Source: Hyphomicrobium_A sp963724945
GTDB lineage: Bacteria > Pseudomonadota > Alphaproteobacteria > Rhizobiales > Hyphomicrobiaceae
Direction: 5' to 3'
DNA length: 64,000 nucleotides
NCBI GenBank assembly: GCA_963724945.1
Contig: CAVRWL010000003.1
Location: forward strand, 620,001-684,000
Shown: positions 1-8,653 of the stretch, in pieces
Layout of the letters: each line of letters starts with the position of its first letter
Numbering within the stretch: the first letter of the stretch is position 1
Program-made: the position numbers and the translations under genes
Notes under the pieces: model-generated
Databases searched by the model: none
Seen by the model: the letters and a program-made list of their open reading frames with translations, nothing else
Told to the model about the DNA's origin: nothing

Positions 1-16
1 CGGAGCCCTGCAACTC

Positions 17-706
17 GTGAAAGAGCCCATCGTCGCGTTGAAGGACGTGCAACTCACCCTGACGAGCCGTGCCGGGCCGGTCGAGGTCCTGCGCGACGTC
101 CGCCTCAGAGTCGAGGAGGGCCAGTCGCTGGCCGTCGTCGGGCCGTCGGGCTCGGGCAAGACGTCGCTGTTGATGGTGGTGGCGGGTCTGGAGCGGGCGA
201 CCAAAGGACGCGTCGATGTCGCCGGGCGCGAGCTGACCGCGCTCAGCGAGGACGAGCTCGCGCTCTTTCGCGGCGCGAACATCGGCATCGTGTTTCAGTC
301 CTTCCATCTCGTGCCGACCATGACGGCGCTCGAGAACGTCGCCCTGCCGCTCGAGCTCGCCAGCACTCCCGATGCCTTCGCCATCGCGCGCGATCTTCTG
401 GACGAGGTGGGGCTTAGCCCGCGCATCGACCACTTTCCCGCGCAGCTCTCCGGCGGCGAGCAGCAGCGTGTCGCGATTGCGCGCGCGCTGAGCCGGGCGC
501 CTAAGCTCATCCTCGCCGACGAGCCGACCGGCAACCTCGACACCAAAACCGGCCGCCAGGTCGTCGAGCTGTTGTTCGGCCTGCAGCGCCGCCGCGAGGC
601 GACGCTCATTCTCGTGACCCACGACGAGCGCCTGGCCGCGGCCTGCCAGGACACGATCCGCATGGCCGACGGGCGCATCGAACGTGCGGCGGAGGCGCTC
701 GTGTGA
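17..706 (+). CDS. ABC transporter ATP-binding protein, LolD/YbbA type
   Basis: This 229-aa ATPase energises an inner-membrane exporter of the LolCDE/YbbAB/MacB class. All nucleotide-binding motifs are present: Walker A GPSGSGKT near residue 42, the Q-loop in IGIVFQSF, the signature LSGGEQQRVAIARAL, Walker B LILADEPTGNLD and the switch histidine in LVTHD. Length and order match the roughly 225-aa LolD/YbbA family. The start is GTG, with almost no upstream sequence in the window. The next gene, a two-domain FtsX-type permease, begins just after or overlapping its end, so the two form one transporter operon as in ybbA-ybbP. The substrate is not evident; YbbAP-like systems are linked to esterase TesA neighbours, and one could lie just upstream of the window. 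Confidence 0.93.
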   Translation: MKEPIVALKDVQLTLTSRAGPVEVLRDVRLRVEEGQSLAVVGPSGSGKTSLLMVVAGLERATKGRVDVAGRELTALSEDELALFRGANIGIVFQSFHLVPTMTALENVALPLELASTPDAFAIARDLLDEVGLSPRIDHFPAQLSGGEQQRVAIARALSRAPKLILADEPTGNLDTKTGRQVVELLFGLQRRREATLILVTHDERLAAACQDTIRMADGRIERAAEALV

Positions 707-725
707 TGATCGGGACACTGGCGTC

Positions 726-3303
726 GTGACGGCAACGGAAGCGCTTACCTCCACCCGCGAAGGCCACGGCTGGCGCCTGCCGGCCGTGGTCGCCATTGCC
801 TTGCGCGAGTTGCGCGGCGGCATGAGCGGATTTCGCATCTTCATCGCCTGCATCGCGCTCGGCGTCGCCGTCATCACCGGCGTCGGCGCGGTGTCGGACG
901 CGCTGCGCGCCGGCTTCGAGCGTCAGGGCGAGGCGATCCTCGGCGGCGACCTGGCGCTGTCGCGCATGCACGTGCGTGCGCACGGGGAGGAGCGCGATTT
1001 CCTTGAGAGCCTCGGGCGATTAAGCGAGACCGCCACCATGCGCACGATGGCGCGCCGCCCTGACGGATCCGACCAGGCGCTCGCGGAATTAAAGATCGTG
1101 GACAAGGCCTATCCGCTCGTGGGCTCGGTCGTGCTCGACGAGGGCAAAGATCTGCAGGAGGCGCTCGCTGAGGGCGCGCTCGTCGATCCCGTGCTGCTCG
1201 AGCGCCTCGGCCTCAAAGTCGGCGACAGCCTGATGCTCGGGACACAGAAAGTTGCGATCAGCGGCGCCATCAAGTCGGTGCCCGACGGGCTTGGCGACCG
1301 GCTGACCTACGGGCCGCGCATTCTCGTGTCGCTGGCGGAGATCGACAAGTCCGGCCTTATCAAGCCCGGGCACGCTGATCCGCTGGCGCTACGCGGTGAA
1401 GCTCGACGCGGCGAGGTCGGCGAGCGTGGCGGAGCTGCGCGAGGTGCGTGCGCGCATTGCCGCCCGATTGCCGGAGGCGGGCTTCACCGTGCTCGACCGG
1501 CGCGATCCCTCCCCGCAGGTGAGCCGCACGCTCGACCGGCTGCGCCAGTTCCTGACACTGATCGGCCTCACCGCGCTTCTCGTCGGCGGCGTCGGCGTCG
1601 CCAACGCGGTCGCGACCTTCATCGACAAGCGCCGCAAGGTCATCGCTACGATGAAGAGCGTCGGCGCCACCAGCCGGATGGTGCTCGGCATCTTTCTCAC
1701 GCAGATCGTCATCGTCGCCGCGATCGGCATCCTCATCGGGCTCGCGCTGGGCACGATCGTGCCGATCGTGCTCAACGCGTTCTACGGCGACATGGTGCCG
1801 ATCCACGTCAAGATGACGGTGTCGGCCTTGAGCGTCGTCTCCGCACTCGTCTACGGCTTCGCGGTCGCTCTCCTGTTCACGCTGTGGCCGCTCGCGCGCA
1901 TCGAACGCGTCAGCGCCAACGTGTTGTTCCGCGATGAGGTTGCGCACGAGCGCGCCACGCCGCGCGTCTGGGTCGTCGTCGCGACGCTGGCAATCGCCGC
2001 CGTGCTCGTCGGCTTTGCGCTCTTCACGTCGGATTCAAAGCGCGTTGCCCTTTATTTCTGCGGCGGCCTCACGGTCGCTTTCGCGCTGTTTTTCGTGCTC
2101 GGCACGGCCGTCACCTGGGCGGCGCGCCGTCTGCCACGACCGCGCATGCCGGAGCTGGCGCTCGCTGTGCGCAACCTCGGCGCGCCGGACGGGCTGACGC
2201 GCTCCGTCGTCTTGTCGCTCGGGGCGGGCCTCTCGCTCCTCGTCGCGGTGGCGCTCGCGAATGCATCGCTGGTGGAGGAGCTCAAAGAGCGGCTGCCGGC
2301 GCACTCGCCCGACTATTTCCTGCTCGATGTCGCGCCGACGGACTATCCGGCGCTGACCGATCTCATCAAAAGCGATTTCCCCGGCGCCACGCTCGAGGAC
2401 GCACCGATGCTGCGCGGGCGCATCGTGCGCCTCGGCGGCAGGCCGGTGGAGGACATCAAGGCGCCGCCGGAGGCGCAGTGGGTCTTGAACGGCGACCGCG
2501 GCCTGTCCTACGCGGTTGACGTGCCGAGCGGCTCCAAGGTGGTGGCCGGCAAATGGTGGGGGCCCGACTATTCCGGCGAGCCGCTCGTCTCGTTTGAGGC
2601 CAATCTCGCCGGCAAGCTCGGCGTCAAGATCGGCGACACGGTCACCGTCAACATCCTCGGCCGCAACGTCACGGCGCGCATCGCCAACCTGCGCGAGGTG
2701 AAGTGGGAGAGCCTCGCCATCAACTTCGTCATGGTGTTCTCGCCCAACACGCTTCAAGGCGCGCCGTATAACCTGCTCGTCACCATCGCGCTGCCGCGGG
2801 GAACGCCGCTTGCCGCCGAGGTGCGGGGCATGCGCGCGCTCGGCCGCGACTATCCTTCCGTCACCGCGATCCGCGTCAGGGACATGCTCGACGCGTTCAG
2901 CGCGGTGTTCGCCAAGGTGATGACGGCGGTGAGACTTGCGGGCGGCGTGACGCTGCTTGCCGGCGCGCTCGTGCTCGCGGGCGCACTTGCCACGGCGCAA
3001 CGCCGGCGCATCCTCGAGGCCGTCATCCTGAAGACGCTCGGGGCGACGCGCCGGCGCATCCTCATCGCGCACGGGCTCGAGTACCTCCTGCTCGCCGGCG
3101 TGACCGCGCTCTTCGCCGTCGTGCTCGGAGCGGTGGGCGCCGCGCTCGTCGTCACGCAACTGATGAACATCTCGTTCAGCTTTTCGGGGACGGCGGTGGC
3201 GATGGCGCTCGGCCTATCGATGGGGCTCGTGCTCGTCTTCGGCGGCGTGGGGACCTGGAGCGTGCTGAGGGCGCCTGCTGTGCCATTCCTGCGCTCAGAG
3301 TAG
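726..3303 (+). pseudogene. ABC transporter permease, YbbP/FtsX type, broken by one frameshift
   Basis: This is the membrane partner of the preceding ATPase. Two frames together give one protein of about 858 aa: an N-terminal membrane anchor, a MacB-like periplasmic domain, an FtsX core with helices around 1550-1900, then a second half ending in another FtsX core near 2930-3290. The first frame runs through LAEIDKSGLIKPG and then turns to nonsense; the second frame continues with TLIRWRYAVKLD, the expected family text. Removing one G from the GGG at 1368-1370 joins them exactly. The GTG at 726 is preferred over GTG 684, which would overlap the ATPase gene by 23 bases. Because the break is one base in a homopolymer, the gene is probably intact in the organism. 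Confidence 0.85.
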
Positions 3304-3459
3304 GTAAATGCTAAAATGCCGGCCTTTCCCGGCCGCAACTGGCGCTGGGCGGGCAAAATACTGCGCCGGCTCGTCTTGAAAGCTGCGCCCCAAGCGCGCA
3401 TATTTTCTTGGCGATTTGGCAGCGTTTGCCGAACCAACAAGGGACCCAAGGATACATTC

Positions 3460-4203
3460 ATGGCTCAGCTCGACAACAGGTACGCGCAATCAGGGGTGGC
3501 GGCCCGCACCGGAGCCGCCGTCGACGAGGGCCTGCGCGCCTACATGCTCGGCGTCTACAACTACATGGCCGTCGGCGTGGCTCTGACGGGCATCGTTGCC
3601 TATTTCACCAGCGTGATGGCGGGTCCGATCGACGCGCTGACGCCGTTCGGCCAGGCGCTCTATCTGTCGCCGCTGAAGTGGGTCGTGATGCTCGCGCCGC
3701 TCGGCTTCGTGCTCTACCTGGGCGTGCGCATGCAGCAGATGAGCGTCGGCGCCGCGCAGACCGCGTTCTGGCTGTTCGCGGCCGTCATGGGCCTGTCGCT
3801 CTCTTCGATCTTTCTCGTCTTCACCGGCCAGTCGATCGCGCAGATCTTCTTCATCACCGCGGCGACGTTCGGCGCCTTGAGCCTGTGGGGCTATACGACG
3901 AAGCGGGACATCTCCGGCTGGGGCTCGTTCCTGTTCATGGGCGTCATCGGCGTCGTCATAGCGATGCTGGTCAACCTGTTCCTACAATCGAGCGCCCTGC
4001 AGTTCGCCATCTCGGTGATCGGCGTTCTCGTGTTCGCCGGCCTCACGGCGTATGACACGCAGCGCATCAAGGATGGCTACCTGATGGTGCGGGGCGATGC
4101 GACCATGGTCGCCAAGAGCGCCATCGTGGGCGCGCTCGCCCTCTACCTCGACTTCATCAACATGTTCATCATGCTGTTGAACCTGTTCGGCAACCGCAAC
4201 TAG
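3460..4203 (+). CDS. Bax inhibitor-1/YccA (YbhL) family membrane protein
   Basis: A 247-aa inner-membrane protein of the BI-1/YccA/YbhL family, whose members act as pH-sensitive channels or as FtsH modulators. About seven hydrophobic helices are visible, starting at VYNYMAVGVALTGIVAYF and ending at LYLDFINMFIMLLNLFG, and the hallmark C-terminal segment LTAYDTQRIKDGYL is present. The ATG at 3460 follows the GGGA-like stretch in aagggacccaagg. The longer frame back to 3316 has a charged, non-family N terminus and is rejected. Hyphomicrobiales often carry a structured ybhL leader RNA before this gene; the 155-base gap at 3304-3459 could hold one, but I cannot confirm it by eye. A strong terminator follows. 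Confidence 0.93.
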   Translation: MAQLDNRYAQSGVAARTGAAVDEGLRAYMLGVYNYMAVGVALTGIVAYFTSVMAGPIDALTPFGQALYLSPLKWVVMLAPLGFVLYLGVRMQQMSVGAAQTAFWLFAAVMGLSLSSIFLVFTGQSIAQIFFITAATFGALSLWGYTTKRDISGWGSFLFMGVIGVVIAMLVNLFLQSSALQFAISVIGVLVFAGLTAYDTQRIKDGYLMVRGDATMVAKSAIVGALALYLDFINMFIMLLNLFGNRN

Positions 4204-4231
4204 CCCGCGCGCGACAGCCAGCAATCATCGA

Positions 4232-4264
4232 AGAGCCCCGCAAACGCGGGGCTCTTTGCTTTTG
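4232..4264 (+). terminator. Rho-independent terminator after the BI-1 gene
   Basis: A perfect 10-bp stem, AGAGCCCCGC at 4232-4241 with GCGGGGCTCT at 4246-4255 and loop AAAC, is followed by tttgctttt. It lies between two convergent genes (ends at 4203 and 4268) and can serve the upstream gene; T-richness on the other strand is weak. Confidence 0.88.
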
Positions 4265-4267
4265 CAA

Positions 4268-4672
4268 CTAGGCGCTGACGAGGCGCAAGCGGCCCTCGAG
4301 CACGTTCAAGACGCGCAAGAGATCGTGGCCGCGCTTCAAGATGAGGCCCGCCGGCGCCACGATCGCGTAGGCGCCCTGCTTGCGCGCCAGGCGCGGCGTC
4401 TTCTCGATGCGGAAGAGCGGGCATTCGCAAGCGCGGCGGAACACGGAGAACACCGCTTTGTCGCGCTCGATGTCGATGGCGTAGTCGCGCCATTCGCCGG
4501 CGGCAACCTTGCGGCCGTAGATTGCCAGAATGGCGCTGAGCTCGTGGCGGTTGAAGGTCGTGAGGCGCGATCCTTGCGCTGCGCCTTGCGCTCCCTGGCT
4601 TCCTGGCGGAACGGTGCCGCGAAAGCCGCCCGCTTTGCGCGGGCTGAACATTATCGGCTCGGCGTCGCTCAA
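4268..4672 (-). CDS. DUF2794 family protein
   Basis: A 134-aa soluble protein of the DUF2794 family, which is restricted to Alphaproteobacteria and has no known function. The conserved core runs from about residue 38 to the end and includes LSAILAIYGRKVAAGEWRDY, FSVFRRACECPLFRIEK and the GLILKRGHDL segment. The N-terminal 35 residues are low-complexity (Gly/Gln rich). The start is a TTG at 4672, supported by an AAGGAGG Shine-Dalgarno five to six bases upstream; an ATG at 4651 is the alternative. It converges on the BI-1 gene and shares the intergenic hairpin. Its upstream region runs into the candidate structured RNA on the other strand. Confidence 0.85.
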   Translation of the reverse strand: MSDAEPIMFSPRKAGGFRGTVPPGSQGAQGAAQGSRLTTFNRHELSAILAIYGRKVAAGEWRDYAIDIERDKAVFSVFRRACECPLFRIEKTPRLARKQGAYAIVAPAGLILKRGHDLLRVLNVLEGRLRLVSA

Positions 4673-4869
4673 TGGCGCCTCCTTGTCACAGCCCGGTCAT
4701 GATTGCGCCAGTCGCAACCGATTTCAAGGCCTGCATGTGCGGTCGCGACGATGTTCCCCGCCGCCGCGGTGCCCGCGCAAAGGTTGTGCAGGGCACGGAA
4801 ATTCCCCGACATGGCCAAATTCAAGACCTTTCCCGGACAACGATCCGCCTCAAAGGATTGCGATCGTCT

Positions 4870-5028
4870 GATCGTTGCCTCAGGCCCGGTCCTCAAGGAG
4901 CAGTTCTGAACTCTCAGCCCCCCAGCCCCCCAGGGCGGTTTCTACGGACCGGGTCTTGTTGGCAACCTTCCTGTGAATTCCTATCCCCAAGAGCGTGATG
5001 GGCCGGTCCCCGCCGGCCCAATTTTTTT
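4870..5028 (+). ncRNA. Candidate structured RNA with intrinsic terminator (6S-like architecture)
   Basis: This non-coding stretch folds into a long interrupted hairpin. GTTGCC (4874-4879) pairs with GGCAAC (4961-4966), and GCCCGGTCC (4884-4892) pairs with GGACCGGGT (4946-4954) across a short bulge, enclosing a roughly 50-base interior with small hairpins. A strong terminator follows (stem 4999-5006/5013-5020, then seven T). About 160 nt, one long rod with internal bulges and its own terminator suit 6S RNA, but I do not recognise the primary sequence, and the neighbours are not the usual 6S neighbours. It could instead be a lineage-specific small RNA. No plausible protein is encoded here. Confidence 0.45.
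4999..5028 (+). terminator. Rho-independent terminator ending the candidate small RNA
   Basis: The 8-bp stem TGGGCCGG (4999-5006) / CCGGCCCA (5013-5020) has a six-base loop and is followed by ATTTTTTT. No + strand protein gene ends just before it, so it must terminate an RNA. Confidence 0.85.
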
Positions 5029-5107
5029 GTCCCGCCGCCTTTGAGGCCGCGCCACGAACGCCTACGTTGGTCGGCATAGCGAGGCGCGACATAGGGGATT
5101 GAGGCCA

Positions 5108-7252
5108 GTGGCAAAACACGGCAAGCCGCCGAAGCGGCAGAACGGCTCGCCGCCAAAACGGCACGATATCAAGTCGGCGGCGCCGGCCAAGCGGCGCGCA
5201 GCTAAGGACGCAAATCCGCTCCTCGGCCGCTGGAAAACGCCGTTCGGGCTGCCGCCCTTCGATAAGATTAAACTGGAGCATTTCCGCCCCGCCTTCGCGG
5301 CCGCGCTGCAAGAGCACAAGGCGGAGATCGCGCGCCTGACGCGGCAGACCTCGCGCCCCACCTTCGCCAACACGATCATCGCTCTCGAGAAGAGCGGCCG
5401 GCTCCTCAACCGCGTCTGCGGCGTCTTCTTCAATCTGGCCGCCGCCGACACCAACGACGAGCTACAGGCGATCGAGCGCGAGATCGCGCCGCGGCTTGCC
5501 GCGCACCAGACCGCCATCATGCTCAACGCTAAGTTGTTCGCCCGCGTCGACTATCTGCACGAGCGCCGCGACCGCCTGCGCCTTACCGACGAGCAGCGCC
5601 GCCTGCTCGAGTTGCATTACAGCTGGCTCATCCGCGCCGGCGCCAAGCTCGGCCGCAAGGCCAAGACCCGCGTCGCCGCGATCAACGAGCGGCTCGCCTC
5701 GCTTGCGACCACGTTCTCCCAGAACGTCTTGAAGGACGAGCAGTCCTGGCGTCTGGTGCTCGAGGGCGAGCGCGATCTTGCCGGCTTGCCGGCCTCCCTG
5801 CGCGCCGCCGCCGCGCGGGCGGCCGCCGACATGGATCCAAAGGGGGGTCTCAAGGGCAAGCACGTCATCACGTTATCGCGCTCGAGCATCGAGCCCTTCC
5901 TGCAGTTCTCCGCGCGGCGCGACTTGCGCGAGCAGGCGTTCGCCGCCTGGGTCAAGCGCGGCGAGATGGGCGGCGCCACGGACAATCGCGCCATCATGGC
6001 CGAGATCGTACGCCTGCGCGCCGAGCTCGCGGATCTGCTCGGCTATGCGAGCTATGCCGAGTACACGCTCGAGGACACGATGGCGAAGACGCCGGGTGCG
6101 GTGCGCGGTCTGCTTGGCGCGGTGTGGCCCGCTGCGCTGAAGCGTGCCGACGAGGAGCGCGCCGCGCTGCAGCAGCGCGCGAGCGCCGAGGGCGGAAACT
6201 TCGCGATCGCGGCCTGGGATTGGCGCTACTACGCGGAGAAGGAGCGCAAGGCGCGCTTCGACGTGGATGAGGCCGCGACCCGTCCCTACTTCACGCTCGA
6301 CAACGTCATCGCCGCGGCTTTCGACACCGCCTCGCAGCTGTTCAAGCTGCGCTTCAAGGAGCGCGCTGATCTTCCCCGCTATCACCCGGACGTGCGCACA
6401 TGGGAGGTGAAGGACGAGCGCGGGGGCCACGTCGGGCTCTTCCTCGGCGACTATTTCGCCCGGCCCTCGAAGCGCTCAGGCGCGTGGATGAGCAATTTCC
6501 GCGGGCAGGCCAACGTCGCCGGCTCGGAGCGCCCCATCATCGTCAACGTGTTGAACTTCGCGCGCGGCGAGGAGGGAGCACCGACGCTGTTGTCGCTCGA
6601 CGACGCGCGCACGCTGTTCCACGAGTTCGGGCATGGCCTGCACGGCCTCTTGTCCGACGTCACCTACCCCTCGATCTCCGGCACAAATGTCGCCCGCGAT
6701 TTCGTCGAGCTGCCCTCGCAGCTATTCGAGCACTGGCTGACGGTGCCGGGCGTGATGAAGCGGTTCGCGCTGCATCACGAGACGGGCAAGCCGATGCCGC
6801 AGGCGCTCGCCGAACGCCTGAAGAAGGCGCGCAATTTCAACCAGGGCTTCGCCACGGTGGAGTACGTGGCCTCGGCGCTCGTCGACATGGAGCTGCACGC
6901 GGTTGCCGACACGGCCGATCTCGACGTCGGCGCCTTCGAGCAAACGACGCTTGATCGCCTCGGCATGCCGCGCGAGATCGTCATGCGCCACCGCGTGCCG
7001 CACTTCCTGCACATCGTCGGCGGCTACGCGGCGGGCTACTACAGCTATCTGTGGTCGGAGGTGATGGACGCCGACGCCTTCGCCGCCTTCGAGGAGGCGG
7101 GCGATCCATTCGATCGGGCAACGGCGAAGCGCTTGAAGAAGTTCATCTACGCGGCCGGCAACGCGCGCGATCCGCTCGAGGCCTACGTCGCCTTCCGCGG
7201 GCGCCCGCCGCAGATCGAAGGCATGCTGAAGAAGCGTGGGTTAGCGGGTTAG
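5108..7252 (+). CDS. M3 family oligopeptidase / peptidyl-dipeptidase (Dcp-like)
   Basis: A zinc metallopeptidase of family M3A (714 aa from this start), acting on short peptides in the cytoplasm or periplasm. The zinc site HEFGH lies near residue 505 inside LFHEFGHGLHGLLS. Typical downstream elements follow: the ARDFVELPSQ segment, the HETGKPMP stretch and YYSYLWSEVMDADAF. The overall length matches Dcp and oligopeptidase A (about 680-720 aa). The first 40 residues are Lys/Arg/Pro rich and lack a clear signal peptide, which favours a cytoplasmic enzyme. I prefer GTG 5108 because AGGGG lies about nine bases upstream; TTG 5099 is the alternative. The gene stands alone between the candidate small RNA and a convergent fic gene. 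Confidence 0.92.
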   Translation: MAKHGKPPKRQNGSPPKRHDIKSAAPAKRRAAKDANPLLGRWKTPFGLPPFDKIKLEHFRPAFAAALQEHKAEIARLTRQTSRPTFANTIIALEKSGRLLNRVCGVFFNLAAADTNDELQAIEREIAPRLAAHQTAIMLNAKLFARVDYLHERRDRLRLTDEQRRLLELHYSWLIRAGAKLGRKAKTRVAAINERLASLATTFSQNVLKDEQSWRLVLEGERDLAGLPASLRAAAARAAADMDPKGGLKGKHVITLSRSSIEPFLQFSARRDLREQAFAAWVKRGEMGGATDNRAIMAEIVRLRAELADLLGYASYAEYTLEDTMAKTPGAVRGLLGAVWPAALKRADEERAALQQRASAEGGNFAIAAWDWRYYAEKERKARFDVDEAATRPYFTLDNVIAAAFDTASQLFKLRFKERADLPRYHPDVRTWEVKDERGGHVGLFLGDYFARPSKRSGAWMSNFRGQANVAGSERPIIVNVLNFARGEEGAPTLLSLDDARTLFHEFGHGLHGLLSDVTYPSISGTNVARDFVELPSQLFEHWLTVPGVMKRFALHHETGKPMPQALAERLKKARNFNQGFATVEYVASALVDMELHAVADTADLDVGAFEQTTLDRLGMPREIVMRHRVPHFLHIVGGYAAGYYSYLWSEVMDADAFAAFEEAGDPFDRATAKRLKKFIYAAGNARDPLEAYVAFRGRPPQIEGMLKKRGLAG

Positions 7253-7270
7253 CGGCAGCGCAAGCCCGAT

Positions 7271-8407
7271 CTAAGCGAATTTCTTGAAGGCGTTGGACTC
7301 GGAGGTGAGGAGGTCGAGGAAGCGCACGTTGATGTAGATGTTCTCGCGTCCTTCCTGCCGCTCCTGCAGCACGCCTTTCGCCGCGAGCTCCTTCATATAT
7401 TTGGACGCCGTTTGCCTGACCGCCAGGCCCGCCTCGACCACATCGGCGATGCGGGCGTAGGGCTGGGTGAAGATCACCTCGATCAGCTCGCGGCTGTAGA
7501 TTTTGGGCGATGACGCGCTGACGTAAGCCACGGTTGCATCCATCAGGTCGCCGATGGCGCGAATCTTTGCCGTCGTCCACAGCGAGGTCTCCTCGACAGC
7601 CGTCAGCATGTAGACGAGCCAGGCTTCCCAGGCGCCTTGAGTGGTCACGGCGAGCAGGCGGTCGTAGTATTCGCTGCGATGCGCGTTGATGTAGCGGCTC
7701 AGGTAGAGGATCGGCAGGTCGAGAAGTTTCTTGTCGATCAGGTAGAGCGTGTTGAGGATGCGCCCGGTGCGGCCGTTGCCGTCGGTAAAGGGATGGATCG
7801 CCTCGAACTGATAGTGCGCGGCGGCCATGCGGATGATCGGGTCGAGGTCGTCGCCGGCGTGCAGGAAATGCTCGAGGCTCGACAGCTTCTCGCGCAGCAG
7901 CGCTTGCCCTTCGGGCGGGGTGTAGATGATCTTGCCGCTGGGATGGTGAGCAAGCGCGGTGCCCGGCACCTTGCGGATATCGAGGTCCACGTTTTTTATG
8001 GCCCGGCACACTAAAACGGCGGTGCTGGTGCTGAGTGGCTTCTTTTGTATGTCCGTGAAGCCCCGCATGAGAGCGGTGCGGTAGCGCAGAGCCTCCTTGG
8101 TCGCGTCGTCGGCTTTCTCGGGATCGACGTTGGCAAACTTGAAGAGCGTGTCGTTGGTGGTGACGATGTTCTCGATGGCCGAGCTGTCGCGCGCCTCGCG
8201 CAAGGGAATGGAGTTGATGAGCACGTCCTGGTTGGGTATGAGCCGGGCGGCCTCCTTGAGGCCGGCGAACGCTCGGCCGGCGCCGACGCACTTGCGCAGC
8301 ACCGGCACCGTTTCCAGGTTTTTGCGCGGGGGAAGCGGTGGTAAAGCGTTATACGGCTTTGCGGGATTGAACTTGGACGTGTGCAAATTTTGCGTTTTTT
8401 TGCCCAT
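7271..8407 (-). CDS. Fic family protein (AMP transferase) with inhibitory motif and winged-helix tail
   Basis: Fic enzymes transfer AMP (or other phosphate groups) onto hydroxyl side chains of target proteins. The catalytic motif HPFTDGNGRTGR is complete at residues 205-216. An N-terminal inhibitory helix motif SSAIEN at about 75-80 matches the (S/T)xxxE(G/N) signature of self-inhibited class II Fic proteins. The last 70 residues (from ELIEVIFTQPYARIADVV) look like a winged helix-turn-helix DNA-binding domain. The 378-aa length and domain order resemble SoFic-type proteins. Start ATG encodes MGKKTQN. The upstream region carries GTTAACA repeats and an inverted repeat, suggesting self-regulation through the C-terminal domain. 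It is a single gene, convergent with the M3 peptidase, and no separate antitoxin is needed for this class. Confidence 0.92.
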   Translation of the reverse strand: MGKKTQNLHTSKFNPAKPYNALPPLPPRKNLETVPVLRKCVGAGRAFAGLKEAARLIPNQDVLINSIPLREARDSSAIENIVTTNDTLFKFANVDPEKADDATKEALRYRTALMRGFTDIQKKPLSTSTAVLVCRAIKNVDLDIRKVPGTALAHHPSGKIIYTPPEGQALLREKLSSLEHFLHAGDDLDPIIRMAAAHYQFEAIHPFTDGNGRTGRILNTLYLIDKKLLDLPILYLSRYINAHRSEYYDRLLAVTTQGAWEAWLVYMLTAVEETSLWTTAKIRAIGDLMDATVAYVSASSPKIYSRELIEVIFTQPYARIADVVEAGLAVRQTASKYMKELAAKGVLQERQEGRENIYINVRFLDLLTSESNAFKKFA

Positions 8408-8429
8408 GTCCCGAGGATATGTTCACGCG

Positions 8430-8479
8430 GTTAACACGTCGACAATGGCATGTTAAAAAAATCGCGTTTTGTTAACATG
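8430..8479. promoter_or_regulatory. Candidate operator: GTTAACA repeats and CATGTTAA inverted repeat before fic
   Basis: CATGTTAA (8449-8456) and TTAACATG (8472-8479) form an inverted repeat. GTTAACAC (8430-8437) and GTTAACAT (8471-8478) are direct copies of the same half-site. They lie 23-72 bases upstream of the fic start, in an AT-rich patch, a good place for a repressor. The link to the Fic winged-helix domain is inference. Confidence 0.5.
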
Positions 8480-8566
8480 TCCACGGGAAATGTCAATCTC
8501 GTTACCATATCGCCTGCCGGGATCGAAGTGGCCCGACGAGGGTAATCTCTCGGCTTTTTTGCCCAT
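8453..8566 (-). other. Possible 37-aa ORF (MGKKA...) duplicating the fic start region
   Basis: An ATG-initiated 37-codon frame begins MGKKAERLPS, echoing the MGKKT start of fic. At the DNA level TTTTTTGCCCAT(A/G)TCC occurs at both starts (about 8395-8411 and 8555-8570). It ends inside the operator-like repeat. It may be a remnant of a duplication of the fic start or a leader peptide; there is little evidence that it is expressed. Confidence 0.2.
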
Positions 8567-8653
8567 ATCCACCACGATTAAGGTACGCCGTACCCATATC
8601 GGCAATACGCCGATGCGGCGTGCGGGTTAGCGGTCGGCTACCACAGCCCAGAC

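Noticed and set aside
684..725. GTG 684 as start of the permease gene
   Set aside because: It overlaps the ATPase gene by 23 bases and adds Arg-rich residues; GTG 726 gives the family-like N terminus.
4669..4998. Short ORFs over the candidate small RNA (75 to 108 residues)
   Set aside because: They overlap each other on both strands, lack ribosome sites and show unbiased composition.
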